DNA from: Clostridium vincentii | GTDB taxonomy: Bacteria; Bacillota; Clostridia; Clostridiales; Clostridiaceae | Assembly (NCBI RefSeq): GCF_002995745.1 | Contig: NZ_PVXQ01000010.1 | Coordinates: 33,929-97,928 of the forward strand | Length of the DNA stretch: 64,000 nucleotides | Direction: 5' to 3' | Shown here: positions 46,212-55,605 of the stretch, in pieces | How the letters are laid out: each line of letters starts with the position of its first letter | Numbering within the stretch: position 1 is the stretch's first letter | Notes under the pieces: generated by a model | What the model saw: the letters and a program-made list of their open reading frames with translations, nothing else | Database searches by the model: none | Told to the model about the DNA's origin: nothing | Program-made: the position numbers and the translations under genes

Positions 46212-47264
46212 CTATTTATACATTTTCGTAATGTACTTTTGATAATCTCCAGTTGTTACATTTGCCATCCATTCTTTATTATCTAGATACCACTTAATAG
46301 TCTTTTCTATTCCAACTTCAAAAGTAGTTTCAGGATACCATCCTAGATCAGCCTTTATTTTATCTGGAGCTATTCCATATCTCTTGTCATGACCTTTTCT
46401 ATCTTCAACATAAGTCATTAATTTCTCTGTTACTTCTTCGTCTACATTTTCATTTATATATGAAATAACTTTTTTAATTATTTGTAAGTTTGTTCTTTCA
46501 TTATGTCCGCCTACATTATAGACTTCTCCTAGAACTCCTTGTCTTAAGACCATATCAATTGCTTTGCAATGATCTGCAACAAATAACCAATCTCTAACGT
46601 TTAAGCCATCTCCATAGATAGGTAAGTCCTTATGATTTAAACAATTGTTTATTAATAATGGAACTAACTTTTCTGGAAATTGGTAAGGGCCATAGTTATT
46701 AGAACATCTTGTAATGTTAATTGGCATTTGGAATGTATCTCCATAAGCCTTAACCATAAAGTCTGCTCCTGCCTTACTTGCAGAATATGGACTATGTGGG
46801 TCAAGTGGAGTATCTTCCATAAAGAATCCTGTATCTCCAAGAGATCCGTAAACTTCATCTGTAGATACTTGAAGATATTTAACTCCTTTAGCCCAGCCGT
46901 TCTCCTCTGTATACCAAGCATTCTTAGTACAATTTAAGAGGTTTACTGTTCCCATTACATTTGTTTTTGCAAATAATTCTGGTTCTTTTATACTTCTATC
47001 AACATGAGATTCTGCAGCAAAGTTTACAACGTAATCAAAACTATACTTCTTAAATAGGTCACTTACTAACTCAGCATCACCAATATCCCCTTTAACAAAT
47101 ATATGATGAGGATTTTTTTCTAGTGACTTAAGATTCTCAAGATTTCCTGCATAAGTTAATGAATCAAGATTTACTATCTTAACATCAAAATATTTGTCTA
47201 ACATGTATAAAACGAAGTTTGAGCCTATAAATCCAGCTCCCCCAGTAACTAAATAAGTTTTCAT
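46212..47264 (-). CDS. rfbB: dTDP-glucose 4,6-dehydratase
   Basis: Second step of dTDP-rhamnose synthesis: NAD-dependent 4,6-dehydration of dTDP-glucose. 350 residues, with GGAGFIGSNFVLYML at the NAD site, VNFAAESHVDRSI, the catalytic YSASKAGAD and NITRCSNNYGPYQFPEKL. The start codon overlaps the rfbC stop in a TAATG arrangement, so the two are translationally coupled. Confidence 0.97.
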   Translation of the reverse strand: MKTYLVTGGAGFIGSNFVLYMLDKYFDVKIVNLDSLTYAGNLENLKSLEKNPHHIFVKGDIGDAELVSDLFKKYSFDYVVNFAAESHVDRSIKEPELFAKTNVMGTVNLLNCTKNAWYTEENGWAKGVKYLQVSTDEVYGSLGDTGFFMEDTPLDPHSPYSASKAGADFMVKAYGDTFQMPINITRCSNNYGPYQFPEKLVPLLINNCLNHKDLPIYGDGLNVRDWLFVADHCKAIDMVLRQGVLGEVYNVGGHNERTNLQIIKKVISYINENVDEEVTEKLMTYVEDRKGHDKRYGIAPDKIKADLGWYPETTFEVGIEKTIKWYLDNKEWMANVTTGDYQKYITKMYK

Positions 47265-47842
47265 TATTTTTTATCTCCTTTATATTCAAATGTGACATCT
47301 AAGTCCTTAAATCTTTTTTGTACTTTATCTTTTTCTGATAAAAGAATATTATCTATTCCCTCAAGTGGCCATTCGATTCCTACATCTGGGTCATTCCATA
47401 ACATTCCACCATCAAATTCTGGTGAATAGAAATCTGTACATTTATAATTAAAAATAGCTTCATCAGAAAGAACTAAAAATCCATGTGCAAAACCTTCTGG
47501 AACATAGAATTGTTTCTTATTCTCTTCAGTAAGAATAACACCTTCCCATTGTCCATAAGTCGCAGATCCTTTTCTTAAATCTACTGCTACGTCAAATACA
47601 CTTCCACGAGTTGCACGAACTAACTTTCCTTGAGTATGCTTAGTTTGAAAATGTAAACCTCTTAAAACTCCCTTACTTGACTTTGATTCATTGTCTTGTA
47701 CAAAGTCCATAGTTAAACCAGCCTCATTAAAGTGTTCCTTATTATAAGTTTCCATAAAGTATCCTCTGCTATCGCCAAATACCTTTGGTTCTATAATGTA
47801 TAAATCTTTGATTTTAGTTTTAACAAAATTAAAGTTTCCCAT
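47264..47842 (-). CDS. rfbC: dTDP-4-dehydrorhamnose 3,5-epimerase
   Basis: Third step of dTDP-L-rhamnose synthesis. 192 residues, cupin-like RmlC fold, with DSRGYFMETYN, DNESKSSKGVLRGLHFQ (catalytic His) and FYVPEGFAHGFLVLSDEA. First gene of the long polysaccharide operon, behind AGGAGAAG and a plausible promoter at 47897-47951. Confidence 0.96.
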   Translation of the reverse strand: MGNFNFVKTKIKDLYIIEPKVFGDSRGYFMETYNKEHFNEAGLTMDFVQDNESKSSKGVLRGLHFQTKHTQGKLVRATRGSVFDVAVDLRKGSATYGQWEGVILTEENKKQFYVPEGFAHGFLVLSDEAIFNYKCTDFYSPEFDGGMLWNDPDVGIEWPLEGIDNILLSEKDKVQKRFKDLDVTFEYKGDKK

Positions 47843-47896
47843 CTCATCTTCTCCTAACTTTTATTACTATATTTTTAGCATTTATAGCCAAATATA

Positions 47897-47951
47897 ATTA
47901 TACCAATTTTTCATCCTATTTTATACTATTATTATTCTTAATTCTTGTCAA
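47897..47951 (-). promoter_or_regulatory. promoter region of the polysaccharide operon
   Basis: Two candidates on the minus strand: TTGACA (47946-47951) with TAGTAT 17 bp later (47923-47928), and an extended -10, TGGTATAAT (47897-47905). Both lead into rfbC. The rest of 47952-48108 is AT-rich with no further feature I can name. Confidence 0.6.
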
Positions 47952-48108
47952 ATTTCTTTAAAGTATCCATCCTTTATGAAATATTATCTTGAAATCAAGT
48001 AGACTTTGTATTTATTAGTCCTTACTAAAAGTCTAATCTATATTTACCATAAAAGAATGACAATTCCATTAAGAACTCGCTAGGATCTTTTTATTCTCTA
48101 TAAAACAA

Positions 48109-48146
48109 GAAAAAAGCATTCAAAAATATTAATTTAAGAATGCTTT
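48109..48146 (-). terminator. terminator of the NlpC/P60 gene
   Basis: Stem AAAGCATTC with GAATGCTTT (48113-48146) and a minus-strand TTTTTTC tail. It lies about 30 bp beyond the stop of the frameshifted C-terminal repeat, as expected if that repeat was once coding. Confidence 0.8.
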
Positions 48147-48175
48147 ATCTAAATATTATAGTAATTTCAAAAAGA

Positions 48176-48312
48176 TTATCTTGCTGATCTTCCCTCAGCT
48201 ATTCCATATGTTAAATAGTGATCATAATATGCTTTGTTGTTATTACCATAAGCATTTACTAAATCCTTATATCTGCTCTTATATATCCCTAAGTTAAAAT
48301 TTTCACTTGCAC
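48176..48312 (-). other. frameshifted C-terminal repeat of the NlpC/P60 gene
   Basis: In another frame the minus strand encodes RSASENFNLGIYKSRYKD, then LVNAYG...YDHYLTYGIAEGRSAR and a TAA at 48176-48178. This is a fourth copy of the protein's C-terminal repeat. The previous copy ends ...YGMNE and should continue GRSAS. Loss of four bases in a GAAGGAAG-like stretch near 48312-48322 would explain the switch to the short false tail EVQVKILT. Confidence 0.85.
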
Positions 48313-49194
48313 TTCTTCATTCATTCCATATACTTTGAAATGATTCATTATTGCAGAATAATCTTTTCCATAGGCATTTACTAAATCTGGATTATTTTTA
48401 CTATAATATCCCATATTAAATACAGGTGAAAGATTTCTCCCTTCTCTAAAACCATCATTTCTAAAATGATTATAAGCTGCTGTATAATTAGTCGCTCCAA
48501 AGGCATTTATTAAATCTTTATTATTAGCTAAATAAAATTTAACATCAAATATCTCCGAGGCTGTTCGTCCTTCTTTTATACCATAGGTTATCCAGTGATT
48601 ATATAACTGTGCTTCATTAGTCCCAAAGGCTTGTCTTAAATCCGAATATTTATTAGCATAAAAATTAGCATCAAATACTGGAGCCTCTCCTGTTTCAGCT
48701 AGCACAATAGGCTTAGCTGCCTGAAGAGTAGTATTTGGAGCCGTAGCTATTATTATTCTTGCTCTCCAAAAACTATATATATCTGAGATTTTCACCACAT
48801 CACCAGCCTTAGGCGAATGAATCATTTGATTATTACCTATGTATATTCCTACATGTCCATCATGTGGAAATACTAAATCACCTGGTTGCATTTCAGCTTG
48901 AGACACTTCCGTCCCGGCATTAATTTGAGTATAAGTACTTTCACCTATCTCAATTCCAGCTACCTGTCTATAGATATAAGCTGTAAGACCTGAACAATCA
49001 AATGTTCCTGGTCCCTTTCCCGCCCATTCATATGGTTTTCCCAGATGATTTTTTGCTTCAGCAACAATAGCTTGTCCATCAACAGTCGCTGCGTTAGTAG
49101 TAGCTGGTGTTGCGCTAGAAACCATTATTGTCGCCATTAGAATTGATAACAACATCTCTAGGAATTTCTTTCCTCTTCTTTTGTTTTTTGCCAT
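48289..49194 (-). CDS. NlpC/P60 peptidoglycan endopeptidase, C-terminus frameshifted
   Basis: Start set at 49194 (MAKNKRRGKK) with AAGGAGAAGG just upstream. The frame runs on to 49269 without a site. 301 residues: signal peptide to about 35, NlpC/P60 domain about 40-150 with catalytic Cys in FDCSGL and His in DGHVGIY, then repeats of about 48 residues (FDANFYANKYSDLRQAFG ... HWITYGIKEGR) that are common in clostridial wall proteins and probably bind the wall. It should cut stem peptides. The last repeat is lost to a 4-base frameshift, so the product ends EVQVKILT. It reads toward rfbC and has its own terminator. Confidence 0.9.
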   Translation of the reverse strand: MAKNKRRGKKFLEMLLSILMATIMVSSATPATTNAATVDGQAIVAEAKNHLGKPYEWAGKGPGTFDCSGLTAYIYRQVAGIEIGESTYTQINAGTEVSQAEMQPGDLVFPHDGHVGIYIGNNQMIHSPKAGDVVKISDIYSFWRARIIIATAPNTTLQAAKPIVLAETGEAPVFDANFYANKYSDLRQAFGTNEAQLYNHWITYGIKEGRTASEIFDVKFYLANNKDLINAFGATNYTAAYNHFRNDGFREGRNLSPVFNMGYYSKNNPDLVNAYGKDYSAIMNHFKVYGMNEEVQVKILT

Positions 49195-49466
49195 TTTACC
49201 TTCTCCTTGCATAATTAATTTAAAGCTTTCGCTCAGTGCAACCTTATACCTTTTAATAGATATGAGCAACAGAATTGGTATTATGTTCTAGTAATAGCCC
49301 TAATATTTACCTTATATAGATTCTTTAGTATTTACATACAATCTATAGAGTAAATTTCTAACAAAGATATTCTCAATTGAATAATTAACTAATCAGCCGT
49401 ATAATTAAATTTATTATGTTCAGTAAATCCCTAAATAATACCATAAAAATGAAAGGAGCTAAAAAT

Positions 49467-51164
49467 ATGAAATCTATTCGTAATATTTTTAAAAATCCAA
49501 CTCTATATTTATATATAATAATATTTACAATTATCTTTTTATTAACAAATAATATGCATTTTAATGCTGATGAATATAACTATAGTCATATTACATGGAC
49601 AAATACACGAATTTCATCATTAAGTGATATACTAACTTCACAAAAAATACTATATTTTAATTGGACTGGAAGAATCATAGTTCACTCTTTAATTCAGCTA
49701 TTTTTATTTATTGGAGGCAACACTTTTCCCATTGTAAATTCATTTGTTTTTTGTATCTTTATTTACTTAATTTCAAATTTAGTTTTTTCTAAAAAAACGC
49801 CTTACCTTTTACTTATAATCTTTGCTATTGTGTGGATTTTCACTCCAATGTTTGGTGAAACAATAGTTTGGCTTTCTGGAAGTATTAATTATTTGTGGCC
49901 AAGCACCTTGTTTTTATTATTATTAAATATTTATTCTAAAAACAATTCAAAAACACCCTTGTTAATGATAATTGCCTTTATTACAGGTGCTTCTCATGAA
50001 ATGATTTTTATATGTGGTGGAGCATATCTTTTACTAGATTTATGTATCAGTAAATTTAACCATAAAAAGATCTTAACCTTTTTATGTTTTTTAATTGGAG
50101 GACTATTCCTAATCTTAGCTCCAGGTAATTTTCTAAGAGTATCTCAACCTTCAAATATATTAAGAACAAGCACTATTATTAAAGTTTTAATTGGAATCAT
50201 TTTATTTGCAGTAATAGTACTTATAAATACAAAATTAAAATCCACTTTTATAAAATATATAGATATCATCAAAAAACACAAGAAGACTAATACCATATTA
50301 TCAATTCTATGTATTTTATCATTTATCTGTTTGCTAATATTAATTTTAACTAACTATATTCCCACAAGTGGCATCTTATTAGCCATATATTACTTTAAAT
50401 TTTTATTAATATTAATACCCTTATTCATATTCTTATTCTTAAAATGTATAAAACAAAATATGTCTACTGAACAGTTATTAGTTAATTTAAATCTATTTTT
50501 TATAGGTATAATAAGCGGATTAGCTATGTATACTATGCCTGAATGTCCTGATAGAAGTTTCTTTTTAAGTTGTACCATTATTAATATAGCAATAATAAAT
50601 CTAATTGGTTATTTAGGCTTTAAAAAAAGTTATCTCTTAACTTCATCAATTTTCATTTTAGCTTTTATAACCTTATCACTAACAATTCACTACTACATTA
50701 TTTTTTTAGGATCTTGGAAAAAAGATTTTAATACTCAAATTACAGCTAGCGAAGGTTCTTCTCAAATTGTATTACCAATACAGCCTAAGCCCTTACTCTT
50801 AATAAGTAATTACTATGGGGCAGCACCTTCAACTCTATCTAATACTCCAAATTCTATAACTAATTACTATACAGCTAATTATTATAATTTCGAAGAAATT
50901 ATTGGAGTAGAACAAAACACTATTGTTATGAAAATAGAAAAAGATAATATTGATAAAAATGCTATTTATTTTGAATATATAGATTCAGATGGAACTACTA
51001 AAAAAAGTTATTCAGAAAAAGTTCAAACAGAACCTTCCAAATCTGATTCAGATAAAAATCAAGCCTTTATATCAATTCCTTCTGATTCAACTGATATTCA
51101 ATTTATAAACAAAAGTAGTCTAGAAATTACCAACGATAATATTACAATTTTCAAACTTAAATAA
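49467..51164 (+). CDS. DUF6056-type polytopic membrane protein, probable GT-C
   Basis: Start set at 49467 with AAAGGAG upstream. The frame extends to 49416 without a better site. 565 residues with about 12 membrane segments and a soluble C-terminal tail of about 110. The first loop has NADEYNYSHI and NWTGRIIVH, followed by WLSGSINYLWP and GASHEM, the hallmark set of DUF6056 proteins. The acidic DEY may be the GT-C catalytic site. It lies alone on the + strand between the NlpC/P60 gene and a HAD gene. A role in wall glycan modification is inferred from its family shape and neighbourhood. Confidence 0.75.
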   Translation: MKSIRNIFKNPTLYLYIIIFTIIFLLTNNMHFNADEYNYSHITWTNTRISSLSDILTSQKILYFNWTGRIIVHSLIQLFLFIGGNTFPIVNSFVFCIFIYLISNLVFSKKTPYLLLIIFAIVWIFTPMFGETIVWLSGSINYLWPSTLFLLLLNIYSKNNSKTPLLMIIAFITGASHEMIFICGGAYLLLDLCISKFNHKKILTFLCFLIGGLFLILAPGNFLRVSQPSNILRTSTIIKVLIGIILFAVIVLINTKLKSTFIKYIDIIKKHKKTNTILSILCILSFICLLILILTNYIPTSGILLAIYYFKFLLILIPLFIFLFLKCIKQNMSTEQLLVNLNLFFIGIISGLAMYTMPECPDRSFFLSCTIINIAIINLIGYLGFKKSYLLTSSIFILAFITLSLTIHYYIIFLGSWKKDFNTQITASEGSSQIVLPIQPKPLLLISNYYGAAPSTLSNTPNSITNYYTANYYNFEEIIGVEQNTIVMKIEKDNIDKNAIYFEYIDSDGTTKKSYSEKVQTEPSKSDSDKNQAFISIPSDSTDIQFINKSSLEITNDNITIFKLK

Positions 51165-51226
51165 CCTGTGGTACACTAGTATAAAAAGAAGAAATAATAA
51201 AGATTATAAATGGAGGCGTGTAAGAT

Positions 51227-52054
51227 TTGAATTATAAACTTATATGTATAGATATGGATGGAACCTTGCTAGATGATAATCATCTAATAAGTGAAGAAAA
51301 TAAAAAGGCCATAAAAGAAGCACATAACAGAGGTGTTGTAATCGCAGTAACTACAGGAAGGTTGTTTACATCTGCAAGCTACTCTTATAGTCTCCTAGAT
51401 ATAGAAGGACCTATTATAGCCTCTAACGGCACTTATATTCGTGAAAGATCAAAGGAAGAATTTATATATAAGGACACCTTCACCCTTGAGGAATGTAATG
51501 AGCTTAATGAAATACTTAATAAAAGTAACTTAACACATTATTTTTATACACATAATACAGCGCTAGGTTCTGAAACCTTGCCTGAAAATCATCCTTATGT
51601 AGCATTTAATAAAGAAGTCTCTGAGGACTTAAGAATTCACTTTTGTATAAAAGAAGATCTTTCACCACTTTTTAAAGAATATGAAAATGAAGTCTTAAAA
51701 GCTATTGTAATTGAAAAAAAGGATAAGGAAGCTTTATTAAAAGTTAAAAATGAGCTTAAATCTTTAGATAAATTTGAGGTAGTTAGCTCTGGCCCTTATA
51801 ATTTTGAAATTATGAAGAAAGGTTCATCTAAGGGCTCGGCAGTTCAAAGATTAGCTGAATCCTTAGGAATTAAACAAGAACAGGTTATTTGCATGGGTGA
51901 CAATGAAAATGATCTTTCCATGATTAGATATGCAGGTCTTGGAATTGCCATGGGAAATGCAGTTGACCTGCTTAAAAATGAAGCTAATTACATAACAGAT
52001 ACTAATGTAAATTCTGGTGTTGGAAAGGCTATTAGAAAATTTGTATTAAATTAA
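51227..52054 (+). CDS. Cof-type HAD hydrolase
   Basis: 275 residues. Starts at a TTG with GGAGG ten bases upstream. HAD motif I DMDGTLLDD at residues 7-15, motif II TTGR, motif III Lys in the KKGSSKGSAVQRL block, and motif IV GDNENDLSMI. The Cof (C2B cap) subfamily dephosphorylates sugar phosphates, FMN or similar small substrates, and this one cannot be narrowed further. Convergent with the LCP gene across a shared terminator. Confidence 0.93.
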   Translation: MNYKLICIDMDGTLLDDNHLISEENKKAIKEAHNRGVVIAVTTGRLFTSASYSYSLLDIEGPIIASNGTYIRERSKEEFIYKDTFTLEECNELNEILNKSNLTHYFYTHNTALGSETLPENHPYVAFNKEVSEDLRIHFCIKEDLSPLFKEYENEVLKAIVIEKKDKEALLKVKNELKSLDKFEVVSSGPYNFEIMKKGSSKGSAVQRLAESLGIKQEQVICMGDNENDLSMIRYAGLGIAMGNAVDLLKNEANYITDTNVNSGVGKAIRKFVLN

Positions 52055-52055
52055 A

Positions 52056-52104
52056 AATGCTTAGGTATCCCCCATTTTATTGGGATACCTAAGCATTATT
52101 TTTT
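52056..52104. terminator. bidirectional terminator between HAD and LCP genes
   Basis: A 16-bp perfect stem (52056-52071 with 52082-52097) with a T run on the + side and A/T-rich sequence on the other. Confidence 0.9.
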
Positions 52105-52120
52105 ATATTAGAAATTAAAT

Positions 52121-53125
52121 CTATTCATATATAAATTTGTGCATCTTCTCAGTAGTCGCCTCTTTATCGATATTTAATCTATATCCGCCATTTACTGTAC
52201 TACTCCAGTGATCTCCATCATTAGGAAATCTATTTTGCAGAATATTCCCTGTTCCTATGCTTAAAACCTTAGTTCCAATTGATACAACCTCTGCATAGGT
52301 TAAATTAGTTTGAACTATTGGTAATCCCTCTAAAACAAAGGAATTCAAATCATCAACTGACATAGCACTTAATTTATTAGCTATAAGTGTTATAACAGTT
52401 CTTTGTCTTTGTGTCCTTTTAAAATCATTTCCATCTGTATGTCTAATTCTAGCATAAGCCGTAGCCTGCGTTCCATTTAAATGTTGCATTCCAGCTGATG
52501 TAATACCAGATGAGTTATTGCTAGTTCTTTCATTTATGCTCCTTACTAGTCCGTTTACTAAGGGAACCTCTTCACTATCTACATTTATATCTAGGCCACC
52601 TAGCTTGTCTATTATTTTAGGTAATGACTCTAAATTAACCCCTATAAACTTATCTATATCTAGATCAAAATTTGTATTAATAGTCTTAAGCATAAGCTCA
52701 GGTCCACCTGCTAACATTGCAGTATTAATTATATCATCCCCGTGGGTTGGAATATTCACATAAGTATCTCTCATAATGGATGATATTTTTAGCTGTTTTG
52801 TGTCTTCATTTATTGTCAAAATCATAATTGCATCAGATAGGCCGTGAAGTCCACCCTCTCCGCCATCATCTTCTCCTCTATCTACTCCAAACAAAGCAAT
52901 ATTAATAATATTAGAATATTCTTCTTTTTTCCCAGTATCATTAAGAACTTCCTCTCTGTCTATCTGTACATTATCCATTCTACTATAAACATAATAGCTA
53001 TAGCCTGCTGCTCCTAATAATCCTAATAGTATTACTCCTAGTAAAGAAGACAATATAACTATAATTTTTTTCTTAGCACTCCACGGATTCTTTGTTTTTT
53101 TTCTTTTTCTTTCTTTATCTCTCAT
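52121..53125 (-). CDS. LytR-CpsA-Psr family glycopolymer transferase
   Basis: 334 residues. Short basic cytoplasmic tail, one membrane segment (about 21-45), then an extracellular LCP domain. Family blocks: DAIMILTINEDTKQLKISSIMRDTYVNIP, LGGLDINV and ARIRHTDGNDFKRTQRQR, with the arginines that bind the pyrophosphate. The usual KINHAYAFG is replaced by IINTAMLAGG, which differs from the other two copies. LCP proteins move lipid-linked wall polymers onto peptidoglycan, so this is a candidate for attaching the rhamnose polymer. Confidence 0.93.
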   Translation of the reverse strand: MRDKERKRKKTKNPWSAKKKIIVILSSLLGVILLGLLGAAGYSYYVYSRMDNVQIDREEVLNDTGKKEEYSNIINIALFGVDRGEDDGGEGGLHGLSDAIMILTINEDTKQLKISSIMRDTYVNIPTHGDDIINTAMLAGGPELMLKTINTNFDLDIDKFIGVNLESLPKIIDKLGGLDINVDSEEVPLVNGLVRSINERTSNNSSGITSAGMQHLNGTQATAYARIRHTDGNDFKRTQRQRTVITLIANKLSAMSVDDLNSFVLEGLPIVQTNLTYAEVVSIGTKVLSIGTGNILQNRFPNDGDHWSSTVNGGYRLNIDKEATTEKMHKFIYE

Positions 53126-53279
53126 AATTTCTCCTTATAATTCCAGATTAATATACTTATTATACCTTATTTATCCTATTTCACAAATATTAAATTCTTA
53201 TCATACAAGCTCTTTTAATGTTAACATTTTATACTTGTTTTTCATAAAGTATTAATATTATGAAAGGACGTGGTAATTC

Positions 53280-54224
53280 ATGAACCGAACAAAAAAGCTA
53301 TCCCCATTCAAAAAAATATTAATAGGTATTATTTCATTAATTCTTATTTTAAGTGTAGTGGGATATTCTTATATTTATACAACATTAAGCAAGGTTAATA
53401 CTATAGAGATCGATCTTAATGACCTAGAGATCAAGCCCCATCTAACTGCTAATGTTGTTGTTGCGGAGATTAGAAACATTGCTATCTTTGGTATTGATTC
53501 TCTAGAGGGAGAAATCGGACGATCAGATTCAATAATGATATTAACCATTGATGAAAAGAATAATAAGCTAAAGGTTTCTTCTATAATAAGAGATTCCTAT
53601 GTAGAAATTCCAGGGCGGGAAGGCAAGGATAAAATTAATCATGCCTATGCTTTTGGTACTGCTAGTGGTGACAATAATGGAGGCCCTACTTTAGCAATAA
53701 AAACTTTAAATAGAAACTTTAATTTAAATATACAGGATTTTGTATCTGTTAATTTTTCATCCCTTCCAAAACTTATAGATTCGGTTGGAGGTATTAAAAT
53801 AAATATCAGTAGTGAAGAAATGACAATTTTAAATTTAGCTTCCGCTGGAAACCAAACATTAGATGGAGCTCAAGCTCTTGCATATTCTAGAATTAGATAT
53901 GCAGAAGGCGGGGATTTTGTAAGAAGCGACAGACAAAGAAATGTAATCTCTGCTTTATTTAGTAAATTCAAAAGTGCTTCTATTACCTCCTATCCATCCT
54001 TACTAAAGAATTTATTACCTCTTTTAGATACTAATTTAAATCCCACTGATATTTTAGCTCTAGCTACAAAAATAAACTCTCTTCCTATTAGTCAATTAGA
54101 TCAAGATAGATTCCCAAGAGATGATTATGGCGAAGGTAGACTTATCGATGGAATTTATTATTATGTATTTGATATTGAAGAAACTGCTAAACAGATGACT
54201 GATTATATATTCTTGGATCGATAA
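53280..54224 (+). CDS. LytR-CpsA-Psr family glycopolymer transferase, tandem copy 1
   Basis: 314 residues: basic tail, one membrane segment (about 14-34) and the LCP domain with GRSDSIMILTIDEKNNKLKV, SSIIRDSYVEIP, DKINHAYAFG and YSRIRYAEGGDFVRSDRQR. All expected charged residues are present. ATG start with AAAGGA upstream. It is followed by its own terminator and then by a close paralog. It is divergent from the third LCP gene. Likely role as for that gene, possibly with a different polymer or growth condition. Confidence 0.94.
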   Translation: MNRTKKLSPFKKILIGIISLILILSVVGYSYIYTTLSKVNTIEIDLNDLEIKPHLTANVVVAEIRNIAIFGIDSLEGEIGRSDSIMILTIDEKNNKLKVSSIIRDSYVEIPGREGKDKINHAYAFGTASGDNNGGPTLAIKTLNRNFNLNIQDFVSVNFSSLPKLIDSVGGIKINISSEEMTILNLASAGNQTLDGAQALAYSRIRYAEGGDFVRSDRQRNVISALFSKFKSASITSYPSLLKNLLPLLDTNLNPTDILALATKINSLPISQLDQDRFPRDDYGEGRLIDGIYYYVFDIEETAKQMTDYIFLDR

Positions 54225-54230
54225 TCAAAT

Positions 54231-54268
54231 AAAAGTTGGCGAAAATGTCTTTTCACCAACCTTTTTTA
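54231..54268 (+). terminator. terminator of the first tandem LCP gene
   Basis: Stem AAAGTTGGCGAAAA with TTTTCACCAACCTTT (two mismatches) and a TTTTTT tail. Confidence 0.85.
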
Positions 54269-54337
54269 TTTAGCTAGTCTACTTTACCTAAATAATGTAT
54301 AGTGTTAAAATTATCAAAGGGAAGGATGTGTTAGCTT

Positions 54338-55282
54338 TTGAAAAAAAGAAGAAAAATGTCTCCAGGTAAAAAAATATTAATAGGTATTATTTCATTAGTC
54401 TTAATTTTATGCGTTGGCGGTTATGCTTATGTTCATACAACCTTAAATAAGGTTAATAATATAGAGCTAGATAATACTGATTTAGAAATCAGCCCAACTT
54501 TAGAGTCTGAGGTTGATACAACTGATATTACAAATATCGCAATCTTTGGTATTGATTCTTCAGATGGAGAAATAGGACGTTCCGATTCAATAATGGTATT
54601 AACAATTGATAAACAACACGATAAGTTAAAGGTTTCTTCTATAATAAGAGATTCCTATGTAGAAATTCTAGGAAGAGACGGCAAGGATAAGATCAATCAT
54701 GCCTATGCTTTTGGTACTGCTAGTGGAAACGCTAATGGGGGCCCTACACTAGCAATAAAAACTTTAAATAAAAACTTTAATTTAAATATAAAGGATTTTG
54801 TATCCGTTAATTTTTCATCTCTTCCAAAACTTATAGATTCAGTTGGAGGAATCCAAGTAAATATTACTAGTGAAGAGAAGAATATTTTAAATTTAGCCTC
54901 TGCTGGAAATCAAACATTAGATGGTGATGAAGCGCTTGCTTATTCTAGAATTAGACATGCAGTAGGCGGAGATTTTGTGAGAAGCGAAAGACAAAGAACT
55001 GTAATTACCGCTTTATTTAATAAATTTAAAAGTGCTTCAGTTACTTCTTATCCATCATTATTAGATGATTTATTACCTCTTGTAGATACTAATTTAGTTC
55101 CTACAGATCTTTTATCCTTAGCGATTAAAGCAAATTCTCTACCTATTAGCGAATTATCTCAAGATAGATTTCCAAGAGATGGCTATGGAGAAGGTAAACT
55201 AATCAATGGAATTTATTATTATGTATTTGATATTGAAGAAACTGCTAAACAAATGACTGATTACATATTCTTAGATAAATAA
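54338..55282 (+). CDS. LytR-CpsA-Psr family glycopolymer transferase, tandem copy 2
   Basis: 314 residues, same length as copy 1 and very similar throughout (for example KINHAYAFGTASG and YSRIRHAVGGDFVRSERQR). The two also share similar terminators, so the whole gene unit was duplicated. It starts at a TTG with an AAGGATG site about ten bases away. Differences cluster in the linker after the membrane segment. Confidence 0.94.
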   Translation: MKKRRKMSPGKKILIGIISLVLILCVGGYAYVHTTLNKVNNIELDNTDLEISPTLESEVDTTDITNIAIFGIDSSDGEIGRSDSIMVLTIDKQHDKLKVSSIIRDSYVEILGRDGKDKINHAYAFGTASGNANGGPTLAIKTLNKNFNLNIKDFVSVNFSSLPKLIDSVGGIQVNITSEEKNILNLASAGNQTLDGDEALAYSRIRHAVGGDFVRSERQRTVITALFNKFKSASVTSYPSLLDDLLPLVDTNLVPTDLLSLAIKANSLPISELSQDRFPRDGYGEGKLINGIYYYVFDIEETAKQMTDYIFLDK

Positions 55283-55285
55283 ATA

Positions 55286-55326
55286 AAAGGTTGGTGAAAA
55301 TATATTATTTCACCAACCTTTTTTTA
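55286..55326. terminator. bidirectional terminator after the second tandem LCP gene
   Basis: A 13-bp perfect stem (55287-55299 with 55308-55320) and T runs. The minus-strand coiled-coil gene stops at 55324, inside this element. Confidence 0.88.
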
Positions 55327-55605
55327 TTTAATAGATCTAATTTGACTAATAAAATTTTCATGTTCTTCAACTTCTCCAGTTAATTTTGTAACTTTTCCCT
55401 GTATGTCAGAAAGTATATACATCATTTTTTCTTGTTGGGCTCTTGTAACTTTTGCATTTTCTTCTAAGCCTCTTTGCATTATATACATTTCATCCTGTCT
55501 TTTATCCATACTATCTTGCTTTTCTTCCATACGGTCTTGCTTTTTTCCGATACTGTCTAATTTAGTTAATACTAATTCAAACATCTGTTTTATTTCTTTA
55601 TCCAT
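55324..55605 (-). CDS. small coiled-coil protein A
   Basis: 93 residues, no signal or membrane segment. Almost entirely coiled coil: heptads rich in K, Q, D and M (KKQDRMEEKQDSMDKRQDEM). I do not recognise a function. It belongs with the genes at 55678 and 60256: all open MDKE/MDNE, have a central coiled coil, and (for the other two) share the C-terminal motif VIT-NW-DIA-LKA. Its 5' region is a near copy of the one in front of the neighbouring gene. GGTGGTG ribosome binding site. Confidence 0.7.
   Translation of the reverse strand: MDKEIKQMFELVLTKLDSIGKKQDRMEEKQDSMDKRQDEMYIMQRGLEENAKVTRAQQEKMMYILSDIQGKVTKLTGEVEEHENFISQIRSIK

Noticed and set aside
46664..46937. Open frames on both strands within rfbB
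   Set aside because: They are shadows of the rfbB reading frame, with no start sites and no family match.
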